Below, piece by piece: positions 36,471 through 50,614 of a stretch of 64,000 nucleotides of DNA (positions within the stretch are counted from its first letter, which is position 1; the number at the start of each line of letters is the position of its first letter). Both the position numbers and the translations under genes were made by a program. Below the pieces are notes generated by a model that made no database searches, was not told where the DNA came from, and saw nothing but the letters and a program-made list of their open reading frames with translations. The stretch lies in contig CM037870.1 in NCBI GenBank assembly GCA_021292105.1, forward strand, positions 22,274,424 to 22,338,423. Direction: 5' to 3'. Source of the stretch: Anadara kagoshimensis (lineage: Eukaryota; Mollusca; Bivalvia; Arcoida; Arcidae).

Positions 36471-37601
36471 TGCTTGTTTTTCACAGAGTGGATAGAAACA
36501 ATCAAGCTCCGCAAAATACACAAAAATACCATTTCAAAGAGGTGTTAAATGGATATCACATCTGCGAATAAATTATAACTTATATGACTATCACAAATTT
36601 ATCATTCTTTGGACATACCCGATATATAATAGCCCACATTTTTATATTTGCACGCACGGTCCAGACCCTTAATGTATTTACGTACAGTTGTGATGATGAC
36701 TGTTTGGTGTTATATCGACCTCAGTGATTACTATTTGTTCACTCGTGTCTGTTTGCAAAATGTCATGTCACTTTTATAATATTATTATGTAACGTGGATA
36801 AAAATGGTCTGAAACAAAACTTTAGTTAAAATAATTTCACTTTCACTGATAGCTTATAATATTAACAGTGCGTCATTTTGTAACTGAAAACTCTATCAAA
36901 CTCTCCCTCCCTCCCTCCCCCCCCCCCCCCCCACACACACCTAGAATAAATATATAAGAACAACCATGCTGCAGGATTCCTCAGTTGTAAATTTCACGTT
37001 TAACGGTTAATTTCATTTTATAACTAAAAGCAATTGAAATTACAAATATTTGGCCGCCGGTGGCTTTATTTATTTGGCTAAATGGAGTTTTGACAAAGTA
37101 GACATGACAGATATGCGAGTCAGGGGAATTAATTATTAGGGTTTACTTTTAACCAATATCCAGCTTTTCTAGGATTATTCTAAAAACATGATGTAAAACT
37201 GACATTGTCTGACAGAAAACAAAGCATTTGTCACATCAGGTTAAAATTTCAATGCTCGAGATATCTGGTAATTTAATGTCATTAGAGTGATTTGTATGGA
37301 TACATCTGTTCTGTGCTGCTAGTCGGAATACATCAGGCCTTTTACGGGGTCAAAGGAAAACGTCTTAAAGATAGTTCCAAGAGCCAGGAATACAGGGATA
37401 ATTTTAACATCGTTAACAAGCATTTCATTTTGTTGTGAATCTAATTTGTCCTAAAAGAAACCAGATATTAACACGTTTCTTCGGGAAGTAAATTTGATTG
37501 CCCTGAACATCTGTCAAAGACAAAATATCGTCAGTCATGCGCATTCCCACATCCAGTGAGTATGAAACACTGCTTATAGTACACAAGGTACGAAAATAAT
37601 T
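32681..37601. other. AT-rich intergenic stretch
   Basis: It contains an inverted 27-bp pair (33392-33418 and 34810-34836), (GA)n at 36123-36161, (TTA)n at 36440-36469 and a C-rich run at 36903-36946. No gene recognised. Confidence 0.45.
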
Positions 37602-40600
37602 AGCCTAATATAACCGTTGCTAGTGACGTCTAACATTGTTGAGCTACAACATGAGTAATTTATCAGCCTAATATAACCGTTGCTAGGGACATCTAACATT
37701 GTTAAGCTACACAATGAGTAATTTATCAGCCTAATATAACCGTTGCTAGTGACGTCTAACATTGTTGAGCTACACCATGAGTAATTTATCAGCCTAATAT
37801 AACCGTTGCTAGTGACGTCTAACATTGTTGAGCTACACCATGAGTAATTTATCAGCCTAATATAACCGTTGCTAGTGACGTCTAACATTGTTGAGCTACA
37901 CAATGAGTAATTTATCAGCCTAATATAACCATTGCTAGTGACGTCTAACATTGTTGAGCTACACCATGAGTAATTTATCAGCCTAATATAACCGTTGCTA
38001 GCGACATCTAACATTGTTGAGCTACACCATGAGTAATTTATCAGCCTAATATAACCGTTGCTAGCGACATCTAACATTGTTGAGCTACACCATGAGTAAT
38101 TTATCAGCCTAATATAACCGTTGCTAGTGACGTCTAACATTGTTAAGCTACACCATGAGTAATTTATCAGCCTAATATAACCGTTGCTAGTGACGTCTAA
38201 CATTGTTGAGCTACAACATGAGTAATTTATCAGCCTAATATAACCGTTGCTAGGGACATCTAACATTGTTGAGCTACAACATGAGTAATTTATCAGCCTA
38301 ATATAACCGTTGCTAGTGATGTCTAACATTGTTGAGCTACACCATGAGTAATTTATCAGCCTAATATAACCGTTGCTAGTGACGTCTAACATTGTTGAGC
38401 TACACCATGAGTAATTTATCAGCCTAATATAACCGTTGCTAGTGACGTCTAACATTGTTGAGCTACACAATGAGTAATTTATCAGCCTAATATAACCATT
38501 GCTAGTGACGTCTAACATTGTTGAGCTACACCATGAGTAATTTATCAGCCTAATATAACCGTTGCTAGCGACATCTAACATTGTTGAGCTACACCATGAG
38601 TAATTTATCAGCCTAATATAACCGTTGCTAGCGACATCTAACATTGTTGAGCTACACCATGAGTAATTTATCAGCCTAATATAACCGTTGCTAGCGACAT
38701 CTAACATTGTTGAGCTACACCATGAGTAATTTATCAGCCTAATATAACCGTTGCTAGTGACGTCTAACATTGTTAAGCTACACCATGAGTAATTTATCAG
38801 CCTAATATAACCGTTGCTAGTGACGTCTAACATTGTTGAGCTACAACATGAGTAATTTATCAGCCTAATATAACCGTTGCTAGGGACATCTAACATTGTT
38901 GAGCTACAACATGAGTAATTTATCAGCCTAATATAACCGTTGCTAGTGATGTCTAACATTGTTGAGCTACAACATGAGTAATTTATCAGCCTAATATAAC
39001 CGTTGCTAGTGACGTCTAACATTGTTGAGCTACAACATGAGTAATTTATCAGCCTAATATAACCGTTGCTAGTGACATCTAACATTGTTGAGCTACACCA
39101 TGAGTAATTTATCAGCCTAATATAACCGTTGCTAGCGACATCTAACATTGTTGAGCTACACCATGAGTAATTTTCAGCCTAATATAACCGTTGCTAGTGA
39201 TGTCTAACATTGTTGAGCTACACAATGAGTAATTTATCAGCCTAATATAACCGTTGCTAGTGATGTCTAACATTGTTGAGCTACACAATGAGTAATTTAT
39301 CAGCCTAATATAACCGTTGCTAGTGATGTCTAACATTGTTGAGCTACACAATGAGTAATTTATCAGCCTAATATAACCGTTGCTAGTGATGTCTAACATT
39401 GTTAAGCTACACAATGAGTAATTTATCAGCCTAATATAACCGTTGCTAGTGACGTCTAACATTGTTGAGCTACAACATGAGTAATTTATCAGCCTAATAT
39501 AACCGTTGCTAGTGACATCTAACATTGTTGAGCTACACCATGAGTAATTTATCAGCCTAATATAACCGTTGCTAGTGATGTCTAACATTGTTGAGCTACA
39601 CAATGAGTAATTTATCAGCCTAATATAACCGTTGCTAGTGACATCTAACATTGTTGAGCTACACCATGAGTAATTTATCAGCCTAATATAACCGTTGCTA
39701 GCGACATCTAACATTGTTGAGCTACACCATGAGTAATTTATCAGCCTAATATAACCGTTGCTAGTGATGTCTAACATTGTTGAGCTACACAATGAGTAAT
39801 TTATCAGCCTAATATAACCGTTGCTAGTGATGTCTAACATTGTTGAGCTACACAATGAGTAATTTATCAGCCTAATATAACCGTTGCTAGTGATGTCTAA
39901 CATTGTTGAGCTACACAATGAGTAATTTATCAGCCTAATATAACCGTTGCTAGTGATGTCTAACATTGTTAAGCTACACAATGAGTAATTTATCAGCCTA
40001 ATATAACCGTTGCTAGTGACGTCTAACATTGTTGAGCTACAACATGAGTAATTTATCAGCCTAATATAACCGTTGCTAGTGACGTCTAACATTGTTGAGC
40101 TACACAATGAGTAATTTATCAGCCTAATATAACCGTTGCTAGTGACGTCTAACATTGTTGAGCTACACCATGAGTAATTTATCAGCCTAATATAACCGTT
40201 GCTAGTGACATCTAACATTGTTGAGCTACAACATGAGTAATTTATCAGCCTAATATAACCGTTGCTAGTGATGTCTAACATTGTTGAGCTACACCATGAG
40301 TAATTTATCAGCCTAATATAACCGTTGCTAGTGACGTCTAACATTGTTGAGCTACACAATGAGTAATTTATCAGCCTAATATAACCGTTGCTAGTGACGT
40401 CTAATTGTTGAGCTACACAATGAGTAATTTATCAGCCTAATATAACCGTTGCTAGTGACGTCTAACATTGTTGAGCTACACAATGAGTAATTTATCAGCC
40501 TAATATAACCGTTGCTAGTGACGTCTAACATTGTTAAGCTACAACATGAGTAATTTATCAGCCTAATATAACCGTTGCTAGTGATGTCTAACATTGTTAA

Positions 40601-43600
40601 GCTACAACATGAGTAATTTATCAGCCTAATATAACCATTGCTAGTGACGTCTAACATTGTTAAGCTACACCATGAGTAATTTATCAGCCTAATATAACCA
40701 TTGCTAGTGACGTCTAACATTGTTGAGCTACAACATGAGTAATTTATCAGCCTAATATAACCGTTGCTAGTGACGTCTAACATTGTTGAGCTACACCATG
40801 AGTAATTTATCAGCCTAATATAACCGTTGCTAGTGACGTCTAACATTGTTGAGCTACAACATGAGTAATTTATCAGCCTAATATAACCATTGCTAGTGTC
40901 ATCTAACATTGTTAAGCTACACCATGAGTAATTTATCAGCCTAATATAACCGTTGCTAGTGACGTCTAACATTGTTAAACTACAATATGAGTAATTTATC
41001 AGCCTAATATAACCGTTGCTAGGGACATCTAACATTGTTGAGCTACACCATGAGTAATTTATCAGCCCAATATAACCGTTGCTAGTGACATCTAACATTG
41101 TTAAGCTACAACATGAGTAATTTATCAGCCTAATATAACCGTTGCTAGGGACATCTAACATTGTTGAGCTACACCATGAGTAATTTATCAGCCTAATATA
41201 ACCGTTGCTAGTGACGTCTAACATTGTTAAGCTACAACATGAGTAATTTATCAGCCTAATATAACCATTGCTAGTGTCATCTAACATTGTTAAGCTACAC
41301 CATGAGTAATTTATCAGCCTAATATAACCATTGCTAGTGTCATCTAACATTGTTAAGCTACAACATGAGTAATTTATCAGCCTAATATAACCATTGCTAG
41401 GGACATCTAACATTGTTGAGCTACACCATGAGTAATTTATCAGCCCAATATAACCGTTGCTAGTGACGTCTAACATTGTTGAGCTACAACATGAGTAATT
41501 TATCAGCCTAATATAACCGTTGCTAGTGACGTCTAACATTGTTAAGCTACACCATGAGTAATTTATCAGCCTAATATAACCATTGCTAGTGTCATCTAAC
41601 ATTGTTAAGCTACAACATGAGTAATTTATCAGCCTAATATAACCATTGCTAGTGTCATCTAACATTGTTAAGCTACAACATGAGTAATTTATCAGCCTAA
41701 TATAACCGTTGCTAGGGACATCTAACATTGTTGAGCTACACCATGAGTAATTTATCAGCCCAATATAACCGTTGCTAGTGACGTCTAACATTGTTGAGCT
41801 ACAACATGAGTAATTTATCAGCCTAATATAACCGTTGCTAGTGACGTCTAACATTGTTAAGCTACAACATGAGTAATTTATCAGCCTAATATAACCATTG
41901 CTAGTGTCATCTAACATTGTTGAGCTACACCATGAGTAATTTATCAGCCTAATATAACCGTTGCTAGCGACGTCTAACATTGTTAAGCTACACCATGAGT
42001 AATTTATCAGCCTAATATAACCATTGCTAGTGACGTCTAACATTGTTAAGCTACACCATGAGTAATTTATCAGCCTAATATAACCATTGCTAGTGACGTC
42101 TAACATTGTTGAGCTACACAATGAGTAATTTATCAGCCTAATATAACCGTTGCTAGTGACGTCTAACATTGTTGAGCTACACCATGAGTAATTTATCAGC
42201 CTAATATAACCATTGCTAGTGACGTCTAACATTGTTAAGCTACACAATGAGTAATTTATCAGCCTAATATAACCATTGCTAGTGACGTCTAACATTGTTA
42301 AGCTACACCATGAGTAATTTATCAGCCTAATATAACCATTGCTAGTGACGTCTAACATTGTTAAGCTACACCATGAGTAATTTATCAGCCTAATATAACC
42401 GTTGCTAGCGACGTCTAACATTGTTAAGCTACACAATGAGTAATTTATCAGCCTAATATAACCGTTGCTAGTGATGTCTAACATTGTTGAGCTACACCAT
42501 GAGTAATTTATCAGCCTAATATAACCGTTGCTAGTGACATCTAACATTGTTAAGCTACACAATGAGTAATTTATCAGCCTAATATAACCGTTGCTAGTGA
42601 CATCTAACATTGTTGAGCTACACAATGAGTAATTTATCAGCCTAATATAACCGTTGCTAGCGACGTCTAACATTGTTAAGCTACACCATGAGTAATTTAT
42701 CAGCCTAATATAACCATTGCTAGTGACGTCTAACATTGTTAAGCTACACCATGAGTAATTTATCAGCCTAATATAACCATTGCTAGTGACGTCTAACATT
42801 GTTAAGCTACACCATGAGTAATTTATCAGCCTAATATAACCGTTGCTAGCGACGTCTAACATTGTTAAGCTACAACATGAGTAATTTATCAGCCTAATAT
42901 AACCGTTGCTAGTGACATCTAACATTGTTGAGCTACACAATGAGTAATTTATCAGCCTAATATAACCGTTGCTAGCGACGTCTAACATTGTTAAGCTACA
43001 CAATGAGTAATTTATCAGCCTAATATAACCGTTGCTAGCGACGTCTAACATTGTTAAGCTACACAATGAGTAATTTATCAGCCTAATATAACCGTTGCTA
43101 GCGACGTCTAACATTGTTAAGCTACAACATGAGTAATTTATCAGCCTAATATAACCGTTGCTAGTGACATCTAACATTGTTGAGCTACAACATGAGTAAT
43201 TTATCAGCCTAATATAACCGTTGCTAGTGACGTCTAACATTGTTAAGCTACAACATGAGTAATTTATCAGCCTAATATAACCGTTGCTAGTGACGTCTAA
43301 CATTGTTGAGCTACAACATGAGTAATTTATCAGCCTAATATAACCGTTGCTAGTGACGTCTAACATTGTTAAGCTACACCATGAGTAATTTATCAGTCTA
43401 ATATAACCGTTGCTAGCGACGTCTAACATTGTTAAGCTACACAATGAGTAATTTATCAGTCTAATATAACCGTTGCTAGTGACGTCTAACATTGTTGAGC
43501 TACACAATGAGTAATTTATCAGTCTAATATAACCGTTGCTAGTGATGTCTAACATTGTTGAGCTACACAATGAGTAATTTATCAGCCTAATATAACCGTT

Positions 43601-44465
43601 GCTAGCGACGTCTAACATTGTTAAGCTACACCATGAGTAATTTATCAGTCTAATATAACCGTTGCTAGTGACGTCTAACATTGTTGAGCTACACCATGAG
43701 TAATTTATCAGCCTAATATAACCGTTGCTAGGGACATCTAACATTGTTAAGCTACACAATGAGTAATTTATCAGCCTAATATAACCGTTGCTAGGGACAT
43801 CTAACATTGTTAAGCTACACAATGAGTAATTTATCAGCCTAATATAACCGTTGCTAGGGACATCTAACATTGTTAAGCTACAACATGAGTAATTTATCAG
43901 CCTAATATAACCGTTGCTAGGGACATCTAACATTGTTAAGCTACACAATGAGTAATTTATCAGCCTAATATAACCGTTGCTAGCGACGTCTAACATTGTT
44001 GAGCTACAACATGAGTAATTTATCAGCCTAATATAACCGTTGCTAGTGACGTCTAACATTGTTGAGCTACACCATGAGTAATTTATCAGCCTAATATAAC
44101 CGTTGCTAGTGACGTCTAACATTGTTGAGCTACACCATGAGTAATTTATCAGCCTAATATAACCATTGCTAGTGACGTCTAACATTGTTAAGCTACAACA
44201 TGAGTAATTTATCAGCCTAATATAACCATTGCTAGTGTCATCTAACATTGTTGAGCTACACCATGAGTAATTTATCAGCCTAATATAACCGTTGCTAGTG
44301 ATGTCTAACATTGTTAAGCTACAACATGAGTAATTTATCAGCCTAATATAACCGTTGCTAGCGACGTCTAACATTGTTAAGCTACACAATGAGTAATTTA
44401 TCAGCCTAATATAACCGTTGCTAGCGACGTCTAACATTGTTGAGCTACAACATGAGTAATTTATC
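37602..44465 (+). repeat. 63-bp tandem array, about 109 copies
   Basis: The unit is AGCCTAATATAACCGTTGCT, AGTGACGTCTAACATTGTTG, AGCTACACCATGAGTAATTT, ATC. Total length fits 109 units less a one-base deletion near 39173 and a two-base deletion near 40403. Variation is confined to a few sites (C(G/A)TTGCT; the GTGACGTC block; TT(G/A)AGC; ACACC/ACAAC/ACACA before ATGAG). Higher-order periods of 10 units (630 bp) near 38142-38772 and 9 units (567 bp) near 39401-39968 are visible. One minus-strand frame is open through all copies because 63 is a multiple of three; most recurrent variants there change the residue, which argues against a selected protein. Confidence 0.97.
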
Positions 44466-44758
44466 TTGATAATAGGTTGAGATTTCTGTATCATACATTT
44501 CTAAACGGAATTCGGTCGTCATTGGTTAGCCAAGAGTCCAAGATTTTGAAAAGTAGCAAACCACGCATTACTTAAAACTGGAACGTGATAACGAATGTAC
44601 AGTGTACAGTATATAAATACGGTGTCCGTTGTGTATTTGTAAAATAAAAAGAAACATAGAAAGGATATCATTGTATTGATGTCGCCTTTTTACTGTATAA
44701 CTTATGTATTGGTTCAAAATGACACCTATCATCATCATCATCATCATCATCGATATCA

Positions 44759-44804
<46 letters not shown>

Positions 44805-46182
44805 ATTTAGCTCTATCTCAAAGAAATAAACAATTATAATAATTAATATATATATATATAAACATCACTCTCGACTTCTGATAATTATGTTTTTATTAAT
44901 TCAATTGTCGACATTTTTTTCTGTATTTCAAATCGTTTATGTATTCATATTAACTAATTAAAATTCTTTTTCCACTTTTAATTCTTCCACATTCTTAACT
45001 GAGTTTCATATGCGAAACAGAAAACCCATGCTCCAAGCATCTAGAAAAAAAACCCGAACAATGTCTTCCTAGCACAGTAAAATACTGCAGACAATTTCAA
45101 TTAAAGAAATCATGTCGCATGTGCATAAAATGTTCAGATGTGGATTAAGTCTGATTCTATGAAGTTTTCAGCCGAGTTTTTGCCCTACAGACATACATTA
45201 TAATAATTCGAATGACGATTTGCCGGTGCTACAGCAGTACACTTCTGGTCAGAAATCAATCATTTTCCATAATAAAGGTTTCAGAAAAAGAATTTTTCTA
45301 TCAAAATAGAATGTAATTTGATTACATATTTTCCAATAACATTGAAAATACTTGATGGATTTTTTATTTGTTTCTCGTTTTTCGTCTTTATTTTAAATTA
45401 TAGATTGTATATCCAATAAAGATAAATATAGAGAAGCGCACCTGTGACGCGGCTATTATAGAAACCACGATGTAATAAGATTTGTCACATCGGGTTACGA
45501 GAGAGATATCGTTATATTCAGACTTTAATAAAAAGAACCTATAACCAAATTAAACTATATAATTTAAAGTTCAGCGAACTTGCATTAGAATATTTAAACA
45601 AATAAAATTTGAAAGGTATCGTGTTTTTTTTACAATCGAAAACAATGATTTCAGTAGTGTACAGCACAATTCTTTTAAACATACCTTATATGTTTAATTA
45701 TTGCATTTTAATACCACTAATATTTTAACAGATGACCTTGTCAACCAAATAAAAGAGGAGAGCGCTGACACTTTTTGGATATTGTGATTTTGGCACTCTT
45801 AAAGCGTATAAATATTACCCCTGGATTTAATAGTTAAAGAGGTAAATATTTTAATTATTGCCATGAGGTTAATTAAACAATATCCTTAAAAAGCTTTTTT
45901 AGACAAGTTTAGGTGAAATGTGGCGTTGATTGTATTGTGGACGAAACAAGGACAATGTACAAACATATAATAATTAGTTAATAATCTTGCTACATTATGA
46001 TAGGTTGATGGTTTCTGGATGATAACCCCTGTAATATTGACTGGATTTTGACAGGACTTGGTCAATGTGTTCGGCGTGTAATAACATGTTGGATATACAA
46101 TATACCTCATAACTATTGAGAATACATGTATTTTTAAAATAATATTTTTGCAATTATTCAATAATTAAAAGGTGTCAACTCA
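44466..46182. other. AT-rich intergenic stretch with ATC and CA microsatellites
   Basis: (ATC)n followed by (CA)n lies at 44727-44802, and a short (TA)n near 44847-44861. No gene recognised. Confidence 0.45.
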
Positions 46183-46950
46183 GCATAGGCGTAGGAGCAG
46201 GGGGGGCCAGCGGGGGCCGGGCCCCCCCAATGTCAGAGAAGGGGGGGGGGGGGCAGGCCCCCGCAATATATTGTGTGAAATTTTGTATCATGCTAAAAAA
46301 AAGAAAGAAAAAAAAACAAAAACAAGAGCTTTAACAGGAAATGTCCATCTGGTAACCAATCAATTATCAATTTCATCATTATACTTGTAAAAGGGCGTCA
46401 AAATTTTCCGGGGTACCCCATATCCAGTGGCGGATTCAGGGGGGGCGTAGGGGAATACGCACCCCCTTTATGTCGCTAATAATACATATTGTTCAGCTCA
46501 GATTGCACCAGAATGCAGGATTTTTGCGCCACTTTTTCAAAATTTTCCGGGGGAGCATGCCCCCGAACCCCCTAGAAAGTTCGAGCCTTCAAATCTCACA
46601 TTATAAGCCCCCTTTCTAAAATTCTGGATCAGCCTCTGATATCCATCTCCAATGAAGGGGTGATTATGGAACCTGTGTCATACGGTTATTTTTTATAATC
46701 TTGCCTTGATATCACAGCATTTTAAACCTATCAAAACGATGCACAATACATTGAAAATGCGTCTAGACAGGACTTAGTTTTGAAAATTTTCCGGGGGAGG
46801 CCCCCCGGACCCCCACCTGTGCGAGGGGTTTAGCACCCCTCTCATACTCTCCCCGCCTCGTGCCATAGGCACGAGGTCGTACCTGCGGCACGACATAAGA
46901 CATAGCTTCGGTTTGGCCCCCCCAATATTAAAAACCCTCCTACGCCTATG
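46183..46950. mobile_element. G/C-rich terminal-inverted-repeat element
   Basis: CATAGGCGTAGGAG at 46184 and its exact complement at 46937-46950 form the ends. ACTCA occurs on both sides (46178-46182 and 46951-46955), consistent with a 5-bp target duplication with one extra base on the left. The body has long G and C runs and three occurrences of AAAATTTTCCGGGG. It is interrupted by a second element at 46425-46638. No protein is encoded. Confidence 0.75.
46425..46638. mobile_element. Nested 214-bp element with hAT-like ends
   Basis: The ends CAGTGGCGGATTCAG and CAGAGGCTGATCCAG (other strand) match at 12 of 15 bases. ATATC flanks both sides. The CAGTGGCGGAT end resembles hAT non-autonomous elements, although hAT elements normally duplicate eight bases and only five match here. 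Confidence 0.65.
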
Positions 46951-46955
46951 ACTCA

Positions 46956-48305
46956 ATCAAAAGGGGGGTTGATCCTACAGCTTATTTTAATGATGAGAGT
47001 TACTTCCCTTTGTGTTAGCAACTTCCGTTCGTCTGCTAGCTAGCATATTAAGTGGTTTCGATCAAACGAATCCCATTTTCGAAGTTTATAATAAAGAAAT
47101 ACTTAAACCAAATGTCATATATCTTAACAACTGAATATATATCTTCTTCTGTATATTTGGTTTCTCGGAATATTGAGAAAGTTTTGAAATTCAATACTAG
47201 AAAGGAGCTGGGTGATCAAAAACAGTGACAAAAATGACTTGTGACCTTGTTGAAATCAGGAGGCTTGGTTATCTGACCAGTAAAAGTTTAAACAGGAGCT
47301 AGAAACATTGATAGTTCATGAAATTAGGATGTAAAGTTAATTTGTGTGTAAACAACTGAATTGATATTTTTTTCAGTGGAATCGCCATATGCAAGTTTTA
47401 GGGGTTGAGGCCGCAAAAATGGGGGTATTTTGAACCTTTTGAATTATAGCCCAAAACCAACGCGATTAAAAGTTTCTCCGATTGTTTGTGTAATAAAGGT
47501 ACAGATATGATCCATATAAACAGGCGCATAGCATAGCACTAATCAAAATATCTAGGATATTCAAAATGCACCAACCTCTTTCGGATTAAGGTCCTTTTTC
47601 TAAAACTGAGGGACTGGCAAAGTATATTTTTTTTATATTTTATTAATTTAAATTATCAATTGTTAATGTAAACATAATTGTTACGAAAAATAAAATTGTT
47701 ATTGTATTTTTCTTCATGATATGAAATGTTCAATAATAATGATGAGGTATACTGTAGGCCTATACATGTACATCTACATAACAATGGGCAGTTGTGTACG
47801 ATTGATAACTCTTGTAGTATTGTCATGTGCTACTTTTGAATTTTTATGAAATAATATAATTCAAAAGTAACACATGACAGTATAACGACAGAGATTATAA
47901 AAATGTATTCCCACGACTTCTAGTTTTTCCAACTTGAGTTACTATTTTGGGTGTCGTCCTATATCCAGATACATCCCACGATCTGCCAAACATTGATCAT
48001 AGCTTCTAAAATCATCCATCATTGTATGTGTAATGTGTAATTTTAATATCAAACTTTGCTTGGGATAATAACCATATACCATAATTCAATTATTTAAAAT
48101 TTAATTGATTGTAATATGGTTTAAAATCTGACCCAATGTTGCGAATTGGAAAAAAAGTCTTATTTCCGCACACCAATCGCCCATCAACTGAGACTTTACA
48201 AATCTTTAAAATTATTAAGATTCTGTTGAGTTGGGCCAATGCAAGTTGATATTTATTTACCAAATTATGCAAAGAATAAATAAACACTTTTTAAACTTCT
48301 GACTT

Positions 48306-48355
<50 letters not shown>

Positions 48356-48641
48356 AACAGTCTGTTCAACATAGGGCGTTTGCTGCAAAAATATGAACAC
48401 GCCCACCCTTACCTTTAGCATGTACCGTTGATGAATTGTTCTATGGTACATGCATTGTTATATAAACACATATACATGTATACTGTATTATACCTCCCAA
48501 GGTGTAACGTTAATATCTTGTGTCACATTCACTTAATTCTTTTTTGTTTTCCGCATCACATATATGACATAAAACATAAAACTCGTACGAATACAATACT
48601 TGCTAAATTGACAGGGTATACGTACATATGTATATATATGT

Positions 48642-48678
<37 letters not shown>

Positions 48679-49254
48679 GTCGACAATTTTAATGGATGTA
48701 CATTCTGTCTTTTCTCAAAATAGTTAATAAGTCAAAATGATTACTAGTATTATTTTAAATTTAGTACATCAAAAATCTTGTATTTCCATGAAATCGTCAT
48801 ACAATGTAGTCTGAATGTTTATAGCGGATGCAGGTTCAATTAGTTTTTAAAATAATCAGAATGGAATAAAGACGAATTAACCAATTCGAGGTCACTTAAG
48901 TCAATTAAATTAAAATTTTAAAGTTTACCCGGATTTTGGGTACAAAATCATTGAAGTATAGTTAAAAATAGCATGATAAAAAGCCATATTTTATTACGTA
49001 TCAAACATTTAAAACCACAGTTGTGGACATTCGTTGTAAGACATTATGGTATATGTCAACTTTTAATATAATTTTTCCGGTGAAATATTTGTCACCTAGG
49101 TCGAATGTCTAATGAAGTTTATTGTCAACTTAATAAATGAGTTGCAGCATGTCACAGACTTCAATGTCGTGCTTGTTTTGTTTTTAAATAATTTAATTTG
49201 CACAGTTTAAATCCCTCATCATTCTATTGCTCAAGAGAGAGAGAGAGAGAGAGA

Positions 49255-49292
<38 letters not shown>

Positions 49293-50614
49293 TTTAAAAC
49301 GAATTTCAAGTTTTATGTTTTTTGTTGATTGCTCCAGAACAACAGCTCGTATATAAAAGTCAATATAATTTTATACATTCCACGAGTTTAACGAGAAAAA
49401 TAACAAACAAACATATTTAAAATTTTAAAGATAAATTTCGAGAAACACGATAACACATGATTTTTTTTCAACTTGCATTAACATATATTGAAAGCTAAAT
49501 CTGTTTTACCAACCAAAATGTACTATATGGCGGGATATTGTTTAAATTTAAGGTTGAAAAATCTAAATTTCTCATTAAATACTAAAATAAGAACAATTTG
49601 TTTGAACCCATTAACTCACAGGCATTCGGTTAATGTGTTTTTAAAATTCTAAGGTAAATCTGAACAAAGAATCGTGTGGGACTGTTTTGTGATCAACTAT
49701 TGGCAGTTTAAAACTTGACCGTGATTTATGCCACATGCAAGGTTTGCAGAAATTTGTTTAATATATATTTAATATAAAAAGTTACTTATATTATTTGTGG
49801 TATGGGATAAATAAATATTTTAAAACTAGCTGTTACCATTTTGATCCGATGATGATCGTCATGTGCTAATATGAAATGATGATCAGATATATTGTTTGGT
49901 ATTTTAAATTTGAATGCATTATTTTTTTATATAAAAATTTAGTATTGGCATATATGAACACGTCTATATTGTAATTATATTAATTATTATAAATTATATA
50001 TTATGTTATAATTATTGTTAATAATCATTATTCAATGTGTCACCTTCGCAGTACATTAATTAGGATTTCAAAGTGGACAATACTGTTGTTTGATGAACTA
50101 AGTGACAATAAAGTATTAATCAGTCGTGTCGGACTGTGATTGATCTAATAAATGGATGTCCAATAATTAACTACGGTACCATTTTTTTAAATTAAATCAG
50201 ACATACCTGATTAAGTTATGATAACATCGTGACAATCTTCTTCAAATCGCCATCAGATCTGCAAATATAAAACAGGATTTAAGTAACAGTAATCTCCCTT
50301 AGATCACAAAGGAATTTTTGGCGGGAAACTTAATGCCGTAGTAATATACCCTTGCCAATGACCCAAGGCAGATGTCATGTTTCTTTTTCCGTGTCGCTGG
50401 ACTTATGTAGTGATCTGTATCTAGGACTACAACAGCGTGGTATGTAATAGCATGGTATGTCCGGCCTACCCCGATTGTTTAAAACTTTGTTTCATCCTGT
50501 CACACTAAATGCCTCGTGAAGAGGTGGGGCGGCAGTATAATATATTGCTATCACTCTTAACGAAATGTTTTTTTCTATTTAATACATCTCAGATGGGGTT
50601 TTAGGTCATTTTAG
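46956..50614. other. AT-rich intergenic stretch with microsatellites
   Basis: (CT)n lies at 48309-48353, (GA)n at about 48645-48676, (GA)n(GT)n at 49234-49291, and a degraded relative of the TGTCAT foldbacks possibly at 49858-49935. No gene recognised. Confidence 0.45.
47821..47879. mobile_element. 59-bp foldback element with GTAT target duplication
   Basis: Arms of 22 bp (47821-47842 and 47858-47879) begin TGTCATGTGCTACTTTTGAA and pair with one mismatch. GTAT lies on both sides. It is nearly the same sequence as the copy at 2949-3012. Confidence 0.8.

Noticed and set aside
37574-44494. Very long minus-strand open frames (up to 1367 residues) built of a 21-residue repeat
   Set aside because: The frame is open only because the 63-bp monomer is a multiple of three. 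Most recurring variants change the residue, there is no signal peptide or domain, and the ends fall in array sequence.
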